Notes: a model not told the origin generated them from the letters alone. Numbered from the stretch's first letter, positions 44,615-53,844 are shown. The stretch is 64,000 bases of DNA from JAJKJG01 sp036389455 (GCA_036389455.1 DASVPW010000163.1:1-64000); one strand, 5' to 3'. Numbers and translations: made by a program.

Positions 44615-46588
44615 TCAGGCGGCGAGGATCTCGGCGGCCCGCTCATCCGAGAGGTGACCTTGGCCGACGATGTAGGCCATGGCCTCCCGCGTTCGCGGAT
44701 CGGACGGATCGATCGTCTGCGCTGCCGCGAACGCGAGCAGGATGTCCATCAGGACGGCGTCGGTGCGGGCGGCCTCGATGAGGGATAGCCGCTCCGGCCC
44801 GGTCAACCTCTCCCGGAACGCGATGGCCGAGGGCGCCCTCAGGATGCTCTCCGGCGGCACCGCCGGGAAGGCGAGGTATTCGTCGTAAGCGGCGGCGCGT
44901 CGGTAGGCGACCCACGCCGGATTGACCGGCCGGTCCTTGCCGACGCGCAGGATCCCGAGGAGCCCGATCGGCGCCCATTCCTTCGGCCGCTCGAGCCGGG
45001 TGGCGTAGGGGATGCCGGGGATGAAGGTGCCCGAACGCAGCTTCTCCCTCACGACGTGCCGCTCGGCGTGACCCGGCACCACCACGTCAGCCGGAAGACA
45101 CGGGGCCTTGCTCCCGCGGGGCGGCTCGCCGTCGACGTAGAGGCGGTCGATGCTGCGCCCGGTCGGCAGGAGATCGGGACTGGTTTCGTCCTCCTGCCAT
45201 TGGACGTAGACGACTTCGATCTCGACCGGGCGCCCGCTCCCGTCGAGCTCCCAGCGCCCGGGCCAGTTCAGCGGGTTGTTGCCGAGGCTGTCGTAAGTCG
45301 GCGACACGGCGCCGATGATCCGGCGTGGGTCGTCATCGGCGGTCGCCGGGCGGATATAGCCGTGCTCGAGGACGACGGTCGTGTACCAGGGATGATCGTC
45401 CCACGTCGCGACACCTGCCGCCCACGGCAGCATCTCGGCGCGGTCCGCGCCGCCGCCAGTCCAGGCGCCGTCGCAGAAATTGTTGCCGTCGCCGCGAAGG
45501 ACCGTCTCGAAATCGAGCGCGCCGGCCGCGCCCGATATACAGTCCAGGAAATTGTAGGCCGTGCTCTGCGCGCGGCTGGACTGGAGGCGTATGTTGCTCT
45601 TCGTGAACGCCGCGTGCGCCGCCTCCACGACGAGGCCGAACTCATCTTGCGGGAACGAGTTGTGGACGCGGACGCTCGCATTCGTCGTCCCGCCCTGCAG
45701 GCCGATGCGCCCTGCGGGGTCGAGCGCGAGGGCGTCCCCCGACGTCGGAAGATAAGTGAGCTTCAGGGTGCTGGAGACGTTCCTGAAGCGCCAACCGTTA
45801 GCGTTGCTGGCCTCATAGAGGTTAAGGGAGTTCCCGCCGAGGACGCTGGCGCCGCCCGACAGCGAAAGCAGTCCCGAGAACGTTCCGGTCGTCGCGCCGG
45901 CGAGCGCGCCCGCGATCGTGAGCGCGCCGCCAAGGCTTGCGTTACCCGTCGCCGCCGCGAGCACGAGCGCATCGACCCAGCCCGATCCGTCGGCCGAGGT
46001 CTTGATGTGGAAGTTATCGTCGCCCGTGAGCCCGAGCTCCGCCCGGCTCGAGAAGTTCGTCTGGAAGAGGTGCGATGCCGTCTTGGCGGCGGCTTCCTTG
46101 CTCAGCTTCACCCGGACGTCGCCGGTGCCGCCCTCCGCGATTGTCTTCGCCGCGTGCAGCACGTTGTTGAGCCTGGTGCTGAGCGGATTTCCGGTGTCGG
46201 CCATGGCGCCGACGCCGAGAAGCGCGAGGTTCTGCAGGTTCGTGATGGCGAGGATGCCGGGCGCCCAGGCGATGCCGTCGAAATGGTAGAGTTGCATCTC
46301 ATCGACCACGAAAGCGATCCAGCCGGCCTGAGGTGCATAGAAGCGCCAGACGCCGTCCTGCCGGGCAGCCACTTGCCCAGCCTTGCCGGCCCAGGCGCCG
46401 GTCGGGGACGCCGCCACGATGTAGCGGTCGCCCTCGGCAGGCGAGACCGGCGGCGCGGCGAGGTCCTTGTCCTTTACGGCGCAGTGCAGCAGGGCATCGA
46501 CGGCAAGGAGCGCCTCGTTGTGCGTGACGTGCTTCTGCGCCTGCGCCGCCGCGATCAGCGGTAGCGAGAGGTGGGGCGTGGTGGTCAT
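44615..46588 (-). CDS. DUF2793 tail-fibre-like protein of the GTA cluster
   Basis: 657 residues. An N-terminal DUF2793 domain (about 1-100: HLSLPLIAAAQAQKHVTHNE, VSPAEGDRYIVAASPTGAW) is followed by a low-complexity fibre-like segment rich in Gly, Ala, Ser and Thr (about 200-270), a middle domain, and a C-terminal part that I do not recognise. DUF2793 proteins usually lie next to the last tail gene in Rhizobiales/Rhodobacterales GTA and prophage clusters and may bind the cell surface. ATG at 46588 with an AGGA RBS. It follows the TIM-barrel tail gene after 130 bp. Confidence 0.8.
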   Translation of the reverse strand: MTTTPHLSLPLIAAAQAQKHVTHNEALLAVDALLHCAVKDKDLAAPPVSPAEGDRYIVAASPTGAWAGKAGQVAARQDGVWRFYAPQAGWIAFVVDEMQLYHFDGIAWAPGILAITNLQNLALLGVGAMADTGNPLSTRLNNVLHAAKTIAEGGTGDVRVKLSKEAAAKTASHLFQTNFSSRAELGLTGDDNFHIKTSADGSGWVDALVLAAATGNASLGGALTIAGALAGATTGTFSGLLSLSGGASVLGGNSLNLYEASNANGWRFRNVSSTLKLTYLPTSGDALALDPAGRIGLQGGTTNASVRVHNSFPQDEFGLVVEAAHAAFTKSNIRLQSSRAQSTAYNFLDCISGAAGALDFETVLRGDGNNFCDGAWTGGGADRAEMLPWAAGVATWDDHPWYTTVVLEHGYIRPATADDDPRRIIGAVSPTYDSLGNNPLNWPGRWELDGSGRPVEIEVVYVQWQEDETSPDLLPTGRSIDRLYVDGEPPRGSKAPCLPADVVVPGHAERHVVREKLRSGTFIPGIPYATRLERPKEWAPIGLLGILRVGKDRPVNPAWVAYRRAAAYDEYLAFPAVPPESILRAPSAIAFRERLTGPERLSLIEAARTDAVLMDILLAFAAAQTIDPSDPRTREAMAYIVGQGHLSDERAAEILAA

Positions 46589-46671
46589 TGAACAGTCCTG
46601 TCTTTCACGCGGAGTCGTCCCGGAAGCCGCGCCAGCGGCTATCCTCACCCACAGCGACCCGAGCCCGTGGG

Positions 46672-46703
46672 GTCCCGGCTCTTCGCTTCGCTTCGGCCGG
46701 GAC
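46672..46703. repeat. Short palindromic repeat, GTCCCGGC family
   Basis: GTCCCGGC and GCCGGGAC arms surround TCTTCGCTTCGCTTCG. It lies in the gap between the fibre-like gene and the large tail gene and could end or stabilise the tail mRNA. Confidence 0.65.
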
Positions 46704-46718
46704 AACCGTGCGAAGTGA

Positions 46719-49700
46719 TCAGTCGATCGTCACCGTCACGATCCGCTCGAACCCGCGCCCGACGGCGACACTCATCTGGGCGACGCGGAGCGAGAGCGTG
46801 GCCCGCGGGGAGCCGAAGTCGGCGAGTTCCTGGGCGGCCGGATAGAGCGCCTCGGGCGCCGCGCTCGTCAGCGTGCGCTTCACGGCCGCACCGTCGAGGA
46901 CGTCGACTTCGTAGCGCTCCGCCTCCTCGGCCAGCGGGACCTCGACCGGCTCCCACGCGTCGGCGTCGCGGCGGGCGCGGCGGATCCATGTGACATGGAC
47001 CCCGTCCGCGTCCCGCCGCGCCCGCACGTGGACCGGCGCGAGCGGGCGCAGCGTATCGCCGGTCGCGGTCGCGGCGACCTCCGCATAGGACGGGTCGGCA
47101 TGGTCGCGGTCGGCCGGGCCGACGCGGTAGCGCCGCGCGACACCGAGATCCGCGAGGGCCTCGGTGAGCGGCGTGACCGCCTCGTCGAGGCGCAGGATCG
47201 TGGCGTCGGGGGCAAGCGTGCGCGCGGCCTCCGGCTCGCTGCCGGCGAGCCCGCGCAGGAGGCGGGAGAGCCGAAAAGTCTTTTCGGCGATGAGTTCGGC
47301 GCGGGCGGCCGAGATGATTTCCCAGCGCCCGTCCCCTCCCCTGACGGCGAAGAGGTTCGCGCCGCCGAGCGCCTCCTCGTCGCCGACCGAAGCGATCGTC
47401 CCGCGGGCGAGCACGACGTCGACCACGGAGGTGGTATCCCAGCGCCAGAGCGGCCCCGGCGGCAGCGGAGTCAGCGTCCGCCCGATGGCCGCCGGCAGAT
47501 CGATCGCGCGGTCGAACGCGAAGCCGGTCTCGCCCGCTCGCCACACCGCGACGGCCCCGGGCCAGGGATCGGCCGCGACGGCGAGGTATTGCAGAACCGT
47601 CGGCTCTCCCCGCGCGACGGGGAGGTCCAAGACGACCGGCTCCGGGGCTCCGGCCAGCGGCGGCGGGCGGCGCGGCAGCCTTGTCATCTCACCGGCCGGC
47701 GCGTCGAACATGGAGGGCTCCGCAGCCCGGGTCGAGATGCTGCGCGACAGGCCGTCGGCGACGCGGACGACCCGGTGCAGCCGCGGCCCGGCGTCGGTCG
47801 GAAGCCACAGCATGTCGCCAGCCTCGATCGCGAGATGGCGCCGCGCCAGCGCGAACTCCGCCGTCTCGCGCCCGGCCCAGAGGTCCTGGAGCCAAGCGTC
47901 GGCAAGGCGCTGCGCTTGCGGACGGCGGGTCACCACGGCAGCGTCGGCCCGGGTCTCGCGCCGGCTCATGCCGGCAAGGCGCCGCGACGCGACCGCGGCG
48001 CGGCGGTAGTCCGCCTCAGCGTCGGTGAAGCCGAGCTCGATCTGGCGCGGCAGCTCGGTCTCTTGCGCCCGCACGAGCCGCAGCACCGGGTCGCGGCCGC
48101 TCGTCACGAGGTCGTCGGCCGCGATCGCGGTCGCGGCCCTGCCGCCCCGCCCCCTGAAGGCGAAAGCGCCCGCGCGCGCGACGGCGTCGATGCCATAGAG
48201 CCGCGCGAGCGGCTCGAGCGCCTCGCGGGCCGACATCGGGCGGTCGATGACGTAGCCGTCCAAAAAGCCGTCGACGGCAAGCTCCGCCGGGGCTTCGAGG
48301 TCGAAGTCGGCGAGCACCGCGGCGACGAGGCGGTCGAGGGCCAAGCCTTCGAGGCGTCCGGTGATCCAGTGCCCGGTCTGCCAATTCGCAGCGTCTGCCC
48401 AGACGAGGTCGAAGTCTGGGAAGGCCGGAAAGGGCCGCGCGTCCCAGGCCCACACGAACACATGCTCCGGGTCGACCATCGGCCCGCCGTAGACCGGCGA
48501 GACCGGGTTCGCGCCGGCCGGATGGCCGGGTAGCGCCGGGTCGAAGCGGGAGAGGATCGCTTCCAGGGCGCGGGCCTGGATCAGGTCGTCGCGGGTGCCG
48601 CGGGAGAACAGTGGCACCGCGTTCTCGGATGATTTCGGATCGGGGAAGACGTTCGGCGCGTTCGCACCCTTGTCGACGGCCGGCACCCCGGTCTCGGTGA
48701 GCCAGATCGGCTTTCCGTGCGGCACCCAAACGGTCGCGGCGGTCTCGACACCGCCAGCGCGCTCCACGTGCGGGCTCGACCACCATCCCATGAGGTCCTT
48801 CGCGCGGAAGACCCACGGCTTGCCGTAGGCTCCGTCGATGATGGGGACGCGTGCCTGTGCGCGCTGGTCGGCGTCGCTCGGATAGAACCAGTCGAAGGCC
48901 TCGCCGGAGGCAACGCGGGCGCGCAGGTAATCGAGATCGTAGGCGCTGCGCGCCTCGACGAGATCCGCGTGATCCGGCCCGTCGCGCCAATCGGCGAGCG
49001 GCGGATAGAAGTCGATCCCGACCGCGTCGACCGCAGGGTGCGCCCAGAGCGGGTCGAGCGGGAAGCGCACTTCGCCACCGCCGCCGAGCACATGCGCACC
49101 GTACTCGGTCCAGTCCGCCGCATAGGTGATCTTCGTTGCCGCACCGAGCACGGCGCGCACATCTACGGCCAATTCACAGAGCTGCGTCACGGCCGGATAG
49201 GCGCCCGGTGTCGAGCGCACGCGGGTGAGTCCGACAAGCTCGCTGCCGATGACGAAGCCGTCCACGCCTCCCGCCGCGAGCGCCAGGTGCGCATAGTGCA
49301 GGACGTGACGGCGGAAGCTCCATTCGTCGGGGCCGGCGTAGGCCACGGCCTCGCCCGCGGCCGAAAAGTCTGCAGGCGCGGCCGTGCCGAAGAACGCCGC
49401 GACCTGCGCCGCGGCTGCGGCGGTCCCGTCGATCGTCCCGGGACGGCCCGGCGCCGGGTCGCAGACGATGCGCCCGCGCCAGGGATAGGGCGGCTGGCTC
49501 AGCGTGCCCGTCCACGGGTCGGGCAGCCCGTTGCCGACCGGCACGTCCATCATGACGAAGGGATAGAGCATCACTTTCAGACCGCGATCCTTGAGTTCCC
49601 GGATCAGCCGCACGACGCTCAGGTCGGAGGGCGTGCCGCCGTAGGCGGGCGCGCCGCCGGCCTGCGAGACGGCGCGGGCCGTCGCCCGCGTCAGGCCCGC

Positions 49701-50645
49701 GGCCGACCATTCCGCGTTCGCGACCTTGACGGCACTCTCCGCCCGCGGCGCGACCGTGCAGTGGCCGGCGCGCAGGTCGTCGCCGAACCAGCTCGCGACG
49801 AGCGACACGCTGTTGAGGTTCGGGCACAGCGCCGTGAGCGCGTCGAGGGAGGCGGCCACGTCGGCGTCGGCCTGGAGCTGGTGCCGGTTCTCGGGTTGCG
49901 ACACGCCGAAGCCAAAGGCTTGAACAACCGGCGCGGTCTCGTAGGCGAACTCCCCCGCGCCCGGGATCAGGCACACGGCGCGCACCATCGAGGCCAAACC
50001 CTCGACGGGGCGCACCACCTCGAACGAGAACTGCGGCACCCGGTTGCCGAACGGCTCGAGCGGAAGCCGTTCGAACACCGCATAGGCGAGGCCGCGGTAG
50101 GCGGGCGCGTTCTCGACCCCTTCCTTGGCGACGATCAGCGGGTCCGGCGGCTGGTCCTCGGTCCCGCGGTGCAGGCGCATCGTCAGCGTCGTGAGGTCGA
50201 GCTCGCGCCCGTCCGCCCACACCCGCCGCACGAAGCCGACGGGGCCCTCGCAGAGGCCGATCGCGAGGTTCGCGAAATAGGCGTAGGTGGTGCGCACGGT
50301 CTTCTGACCGCCGCTCGTGCCCAAGCCGCCTTTGCCGCCGCGCGCGCCCGAGCGCTCGACGGTGGTGTTCGCAACCTCCTCGAACCGCGTCGCCCAGATG
50401 AGCTGCCCGCCGATGCGGGCGCGCCCGTAGACGCGTGGAATCGGCGCCCCTTCGGTCGAGGCGAGCCCGTCGAGGTCCTTGAGCCGCGGCCCCTCGACGA
50501 AGCGCGGGCTGTCGCGGCCGGCGAGCGCGCCGTCTACGAACGCGCCGACCGCGCTCCCAAGAACGCGCCCGATCGCGCCCCCGACCGGCCCGCCGACCGC
50601 GCCGCCGAGGACCGAGCCGACGGTGGAGAGGACGAGCGTGGCCAT
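46719..50645 (-). CDS. GTA large tail protein with TIM-barrel domain (g15)
   Basis: 1308 residues, the longest gene of the cluster; the megatron-like baseplate/host-recognition protein of GTAs. A Gly-rich hydrophobic N-terminus (VGGPVGGAIGRVLGSAVGAF) is followed by a GTA TIM-barrel glycoside-hydrolase-like domain about 430-720 (FVIGSELVGLTRVR, IWLTETGVPAVDKGANAPNV), a phage-tail domain about 780-950, and a C-terminal beta-rich domain to the end. It may bind or degrade host surface glycans. It starts 178 bp after g14, the largest gap among the tail genes, filled by a palindromic repeat. Confidence 0.92.
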   Translation of the reverse strand: MATLVLSTVGSVLGGAVGGPVGGAIGRVLGSAVGAFVDGALAGRDSPRFVEGPRLKDLDGLASTEGAPIPRVYGRARIGGQLIWATRFEEVANTTVERSGARGGKGGLGTSGGQKTVRTTYAYFANLAIGLCEGPVGFVRRVWADGRELDLTTLTMRLHRGTEDQPPDPLIVAKEGVENAPAYRGLAYAVFERLPLEPFGNRVPQFSFEVVRPVEGLASMVRAVCLIPGAGEFAYETAPVVQAFGFGVSQPENRHQLQADADVAASLDALTALCPNLNSVSLVASWFGDDLRAGHCTVAPRAESAVKVANAEWSAAGLTRATARAVSQAGGAPAYGGTPSDLSVVRLIRELKDRGLKVMLYPFVMMDVPVGNGLPDPWTGTLSQPPYPWRGRIVCDPAPGRPGTIDGTAAAAAQVAAFFGTAAPADFSAAGEAVAYAGPDEWSFRRHVLHYAHLALAAGGVDGFVIGSELVGLTRVRSTPGAYPAVTQLCELAVDVRAVLGAATKITYAADWTEYGAHVLGGGGEVRFPLDPLWAHPAVDAVGIDFYPPLADWRDGPDHADLVEARSAYDLDYLRARVASGEAFDWFYPSDADQRAQARVPIIDGAYGKPWVFRAKDLMGWWSSPHVERAGGVETAATVWVPHGKPIWLTETGVPAVDKGANAPNVFPDPKSSENAVPLFSRGTRDDLIQARALEAILSRFDPALPGHPAGANPVSPVYGGPMVDPEHVFVWAWDARPFPAFPDFDLVWADAANWQTGHWITGRLEGLALDRLVAAVLADFDLEAPAELAVDGFLDGYVIDRPMSAREALEPLARLYGIDAVARAGAFAFRGRGGRAATAIAADDLVTSGRDPVLRLVRAQETELPRQIELGFTDAEADYRRAAVASRRLAGMSRRETRADAAVVTRRPQAQRLADAWLQDLWAGRETAEFALARRHLAIEAGDMLWLPTDAGPRLHRVVRVADGLSRSISTRAAEPSMFDAPAGEMTRLPRRPPPLAGAPEPVVLDLPVARGEPTVLQYLAVAADPWPGAVAVWRAGETGFAFDRAIDLPAAIGRTLTPLPPGPLWRWDTTSVVDVVLARGTIASVGDEEALGGANLFAVRGGDGRWEIISAARAELIAEKTFRLSRLLRGLAGSEPEAARTLAPDATILRLDEAVTPLTEALADLGVARRYRVGPADRDHADPSYAEVAATATGDTLRPLAPVHVRARRDADGVHVTWIRRARRDADAWEPVEVPLAEEAERYEVDVLDGAAVKRTLTSAAPEALYPAAQELADFGSPRATLSLRVAQMSVAVGRGFERIVTVTID

Positions 50646-50685
50646 GGGCTATTCTTCCATCGGTCTATGCAGGCAACCCGCAGCC

Positions 50686-50797
50686 CTCCTCATCCTGAGG
50701 AGCGGTCCGCAAGACCGCGTCTCGAAGGACGCACCTGGGCTGCGCAGCGGACGTACGTGGTCAGAGACGGCGCTTCGCGCCTCCCCACCATGAGGAG
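50686..50797. repeat. Palindromic repeat between g14 and g15
   Basis: Arms CTCCTCAT and ATGAGGAG bound a ~112-bp element with inner hairpins (GCGGTCCGC, GACGGCGCTTCGCGCCTC). It resembles the element at 56786-56899 in its TCTCGAAGGAC-type core. It fills most of the gap between two tail genes that are normally adjacent. Confidence 0.65.
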
Positions 50798-50823
50798 AGT
50801 CGAGCCGGCCCAGGCACCGTCAA

Positions 50824-51240
50824 TCAGGGGAACCGGAACACCGCTGCGAGATGCCGCCCCCACCACGGCTTGATCGCGACCTCGCAGACGGCGGCGCCGT
50901 CGTGGGCGTGGACCATGGTATCGGACGAGGTCGCGATGGCGCAGTGCTTCGCGGGCAGGTGTTCGCGGAAGCGGAACAGGAGCACGTCGCCGGGCTCGAA
51001 GGCGCGGCCCGGCACCTCGATCAGATTCCGCCGCGCCGCCTCCAGCAGCGTGTCCCCGCCGCCCTCGGCCCAGCTCGGCGAATAGGGCGGCGGAGATTCC
51101 GGCTCCTCGCCCGTTACGGCGCGCCAGACCCCGCGCAGGAGCCCGAGGCAGTCGCAGCCGACGCCCTTCAGTGAGGCTTGGTGGCGGTAGGGCGTGCCGA
51201 TCCAGCCGCGGGCTTCCGCGATGATCGTTTCGGCGTTCAT
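50824..51240 (-). CDS. GTA NlpC/P60 peptidase (g14)
   Basis: Tail-associated peptidoglycan peptidase of 138 residues, needed in RcGTA to pass the recipient cell wall. The catalytic Cys is C31 in GVGCDCLGLLRG and the His is H98 in PAKHCAIA. The ATG overlaps the g13 stop (ATGA); the open frame upstream is a shadow of g13. Confidence 0.93.
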   Translation of the reverse strand: MNAETIIAEARGWIGTPYRHQASLKGVGCDCLGLLRGVWRAVTGEEPESPPPYSPSWAEGGGDTLLEAARRNLIEVPGRAFEPGDVLLFRFREHLPAKHCAIATSSDTMVHAHDGAAVCEVAIKPWWGRHLAAVFRFP

Positions 51241-52130
51241 CGAAACAAGCTCCCCCCGTCCATACCGGCCTCGCCCTGTCGGGCGGCGCGGATCACGAAG
51301 TCGTTGCCGGGCATGTGCGGGAAGCCGCGGAAGTTCGCGACGTTCGCGAATTTTTCCCGGCAGGTAGCGAAGCGCTTGTCGCAGCCGGCCACGACGCGGA
51401 AAGCGTCGCCCGCCGCGATGGGCTTCGCGGCGCGCTGCCACAGGTCGAATTCCGCTTGCGAGCCGACGAGCCGGTGCGCCTTGACCTCGGCAACGAGACC
51501 GGCGTTTGCGCCGTCAAGCCACGTCAGCGTCCCGCCCGTGAACCAGCCGTCGGCATAGCTCGAGAGCCCCGCCGCCGCGAGGCCGAGTGCGCCGTCCGTG
51601 CGGGCGACCGCGGCCGTTGCCGTGAAGGCGGCCTGGCCAAGGTCGACGCCGCACTTCGCGTCGCCGACGTCGGCGGAGCAGGTCGCGCGGAAGAGGCGGC
51701 CGCGCTCCTCGTCGAGGCGGTGCATGACGCCGCGCAGCTCCGCGACGAATGCCCCGTCGGCGCGGCGGACCTCGCCGATCGCAGCCACATCGAGGAGGAG
51801 GCGTTCCTCGGGCGCGGCCCAGTTCACGAGCCAAGTCTCGACCGACGCGTCGTCGTAGAGGCCGGCCGCAAGGTCGTCCTCCGCGATGCCGGCGGACACG
51901 AGCGCGCCCGAGACTTCGCCGCCGCCGACCGCGAAGCCGAGTTCCTGGGTTGCTTCCGCGGCCTCGAGGCCGGTGCGGGCCGCGAACACGACGCCGCCGA
52001 AGGAAAGGTCGCGGTCGTGGTCGGTGAAGCCCTGCACCACGCCGTCGCGGCGCAGAAGCTTCCAGCAGTGGCAGAGCGTCGTCGCGCCGTGTTCGAGGTG
52101 CGCCGCGAGAGCGGGCGGGATGGTGCGCAT
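51237..52130 (-). CDS. GTA tail hub protein, DUF2163 (g13)
   Basis: 297 residues, matching RcGTA gp13. DUF2163 N-terminal domain (about 8-165) and C-terminal phage-BR0599-like domain (about 195-280). Four spaced cysteines, C151, C160 (CSADVGDAKCGVDL), C250 and C257 (GCDKRFATC), are arranged as metal-cluster ligands; I recall an iron-sulfur cluster proposed for the GTA hub. ATG at 52130. Coupled to g14 by a 4-bp overlap. Confidence 0.92.
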   Translation of the reverse strand: MRTIPPALAAHLEHGATTLCHCWKLLRRDGVVQGFTDHDRDLSFGGVVFAARTGLEAAEATQELGFAVGGGEVSGALVSAGIAEDDLAAGLYDDASVETWLVNWAAPEERLLLDVAAIGEVRRADGAFVAELRGVMHRLDEERGRLFRATCSADVGDAKCGVDLGQAAFTATAAVARTDGALGLAAAGLSSYADGWFTGGTLTWLDGANAGLVAEVKAHRLVGSQAEFDLWQRAAKPIAAGDAFRVVAGCDKRFATCREKFANVANFRGFPHMPGNDFVIRAARQGEAGMDGGSLFR

Positions 52131-52147
52131 TGTTTTCTTTCCACCTG

Positions 52148-52187
52148 CGTCATCCTCGGGCGAGCGAAGCGAGACCCGAGGATGACG
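52148..52187. repeat. Palindromic repeat between g12 and g13
   Basis: CGTCATCCTCGGG and CCCGAGGATGACG, perfect 13-bp arms around CGAGCGAAGCGAGA. Same GTCATCC/GGATGAC ends as family A but a different centre; a close relative is at 56186-56295. Confidence 0.8.
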
Positions 52188-52197
52188 GCGCCGGGGG

Positions 52198-52839
52198 CTA
52201 AACCACGATCTCCACCAGCGGGATCTGCGGGATGGCGCCGGCCGCAAAGGCGGAGAGGTCGATGTCGAGGTCGTCGGTGTCGAAGCGGACCGGCACGTCG
52301 AACGCGTAGCCGGCCGTCACGACGGCGCCGGGCGGCGGAATGTGGCCGGGCAGGAACGTCACGAGGCCGGTCGCGACATCGCAGGAGAAGGCCGAGGGCG
52401 GCTCCTCGGCGCCGTTCACCGCAACCCGCACGGTGCCGGCGACCGGCTTCGCGATGGTGCGCACGTAGGGGGCGTGGTCGGCCCCGTAGGTCTTGACGAG
52501 TTGGAACGCGGCGAGCGCGCCGTCGCCCGTGCCGATGCGCTGATCGCTCGCGCCGGGGGCCTGGGAGGGAGCGCAGGAGCGCCAATCCGCCCGGTCGCGG
52601 AAGCGGAAGCCGTAAAGGCGCCCGCGCCGCTCCTCGAAGAAGGCGATGACGGCGTGGAGCGCGTCGAGCGTGCGCACGCCGAGGCCGGCGTCGTAGCGCC
52701 TGAGCGAATGCGCCCAGCGCGCGTTGCGCTCTTCGCGTCCGGAGGCCAGCGTGACGATGTCGGTGCGCCGGCGCGGGCCGCCGCGGCTTCCGAGCGATAC
52801 GTCCAATGGGAAGCGGATTTCATGGAATTCGGAAACCAT
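52198..52839 (-). CDS. GTA distal tail protein, DUF2460 (g12)
   Basis: 213 residues, the length of RcGTA gp12. The DUF2460 signature is clear: FHEIRFPLDVSLGSRGGPRR near the start, HAVIAFFEERRGRLYGFRFR, and the closing DTDDLDIDLSAFAAGAIPQI. It forms the tip ring between tail tube and hub. An 80-bp gap separates its start from the divergent DUF465 gene. Confidence 0.93.
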   Translation of the reverse strand: MVSEFHEIRFPLDVSLGSRGGPRRRTDIVTLASGREERNARWAHSLRRYDAGLGVRTLDALHAVIAFFEERRGRLYGFRFRDRADWRSCAPSQAPGASDQRIGTGDGALAAFQLVKTYGADHAPYVRTIAKPVAGTVRVAVNGAEEPPSAFSCDVATGLVTFLPGHIPPPGAVVTAGYAFDVPVRFDTDDLDIDLSAFAAGAIPQIPLVEIVV

Positions 52840-52919
52840 GCCGGGGAGCCTCCAAAAGCCGCGGTCGAACCCGAGCCGGGCGGGGGGCGTTTCAGGAGTG
52901 GACGGATACGGAGGGACGG

Positions 52920-53231
52920 ATGAGCCACACGCCGAACCAACTCGACGAGGACTTCCCGGACATGGCCGAGCGCATCCACGAGCTGAAGACGACGGACAAC
53001 CACTTCGCCCGGCTCGTCGAGGAGTACCACGAGCTCAACCGCCAGATTCACCGCATCGAGACCAGGGTCGAGCCCGCCTCCGAGGACGTCGAGGAGGAGC
53101 TCAAGCGCCGCCGCGTGCGCCTCAAGGACGAGATCGCCCAGATGCTCGCGGGCGCCGAGGTCACGCAGGCCGAGGCGAGCCGCCGCGGCGGGGACATGGT
53201 CAATGCGCCGCGGATGCGGGGCGGATTCTAG
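52920..53231 (+). CDS. DUF465 (YdcH-like) small protein
   Basis: 103-residue, highly charged helical protein. The DUF465 core is at about 12-75: HELKTTDNHFARLVEEYHEL, followed by NRQIHRIETRVEPASED and RRRVRLKDEIAQML, then a tail of about 25 residues. The ATG at 52920 has a GGAGGG RBS. It lies on the opposite strand between g11 and g12 of the GTA cluster. DUF465 proteins have no established role that I know; they are widespread in alphaproteobacteria and not a normal GTA component. Confidence 0.82.
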   Translation: MSHTPNQLDEDFPDMAERIHELKTTDNHFARLVEEYHELNRQIHRIETRVEPASEDVEEELKRRRVRLKDEIAQMLAGAEVTQAEASRRGGDMVNAPRMRGGF

Positions 53232-53251
53232 ATCGGCCAAAATCTCCGGGG

Positions 53252-53298
53252 AGCTTCTCGCGAGAGTCGGAGAGATTCTCGCGAGCTTTCGTTGTATT
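53252..53298 (+). terminator. Hairpin followed by T-run after DUF465 gene
   Basis: AGCTTCTCGCGAGAG and TTCTCGCGAGCT can pair with a small bulge; the downstream stretch has a T-run (GTATTTTTG). It ends the DUF465 transcript and separates it from the promoter of the next gene. TCTCGCGAGA is also a perfect palindrome that could be a protein site. Confidence 0.5.
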
Positions 53299-53302
53299 TT
53301 TG

Positions 53303-53331
53303 TTGCATAGACGATCATTATGCGCTATAGT
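53303..53331 (+). promoter_or_regulatory. Sigma-70-type promoter of the secreted 149-aa protein
   Basis: TTGCAT (53303-53308), exactly 17 bp, then TATAGT (53326-53331). A CGCTA/TAGCG palindrome overlaps the -10 and could be an operator. The stretch is much more AT-rich than the rest of the window. The gene starts about 57 bp after a predicted +1. Confidence 0.6.
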
Positions 53332-53394
53332 TAGCGTATATTCGAGGCGCACATACGCCATGGGGGTCGATGCGGTATTTCGCGGAGGACCGAC

Positions 53395-53844
53395 ATGTGC
53401 AGATTTGTTATTTGCGCACTTTCTCTCGCACTTGCGGGAGGAGCCCAGGCCGCGAGCCTTGATTGGAACGGCTCAGTGAAGGCCGAAGGGGGCTACACAG
53501 CCGGCAGCGTTTCGTTCGACGTTGCCCTGGACGCGGTCTATGACCGGCCGGGCGCCCAAGGATATGCCTGGGGCACGATGCGCTATGGCCGGTCCGCCGA
53601 GCGCATCTACGCCCACGCCAGGTGCGTCGGCATCTTCGACCAAGGCAAGCAGGCCTCCGTCGCCGGGCCGACGGTGAAGTATCTCGGCGGTGCATCCCCA
53701 TGGATCGTCTTCGAGTTCGACCTGCAGAACCAGCGCATTCGCGTGTTCGGCGCCGCCAGCGAAAATGAAGCGCTCGCCTACTGCGATAAGCCGTCCGGCT
53801 CGTATCCGGGAGCTTTCGACTTCGGGTACATCGCGGTCCGGTAG
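53395..53844 (+). CDS. Secreted protein of unknown function, 149 residues
   Basis: Sec signal peptide MCRFVICALSLALAGGAQA, then a beta-rich mature domain (WNGSVKAEGGYTAGSVSFDV, PWIVFEFDLQNQRIRVFG) with two cysteines (ARCVGIF and AYCDKP) that could form a disulfide. ATG with GGAGG at good spacing. It runs opposite to the GTA genes, converging on g11 with 36 bp between. I recognise no family. It has its own strong promoter. Confidence 0.75.
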   Translation: MCRFVICALSLALAGGAQAASLDWNGSVKAEGGYTAGSVSFDVALDAVYDRPGAQGYAWGTMRYGRSAERIYAHARCVGIFDQGKQASVAGPTVKYLGGASPWIVFEFDLQNQRIRVFGAASENEALAYCDKPSGSYPGAFDFGYIAVR

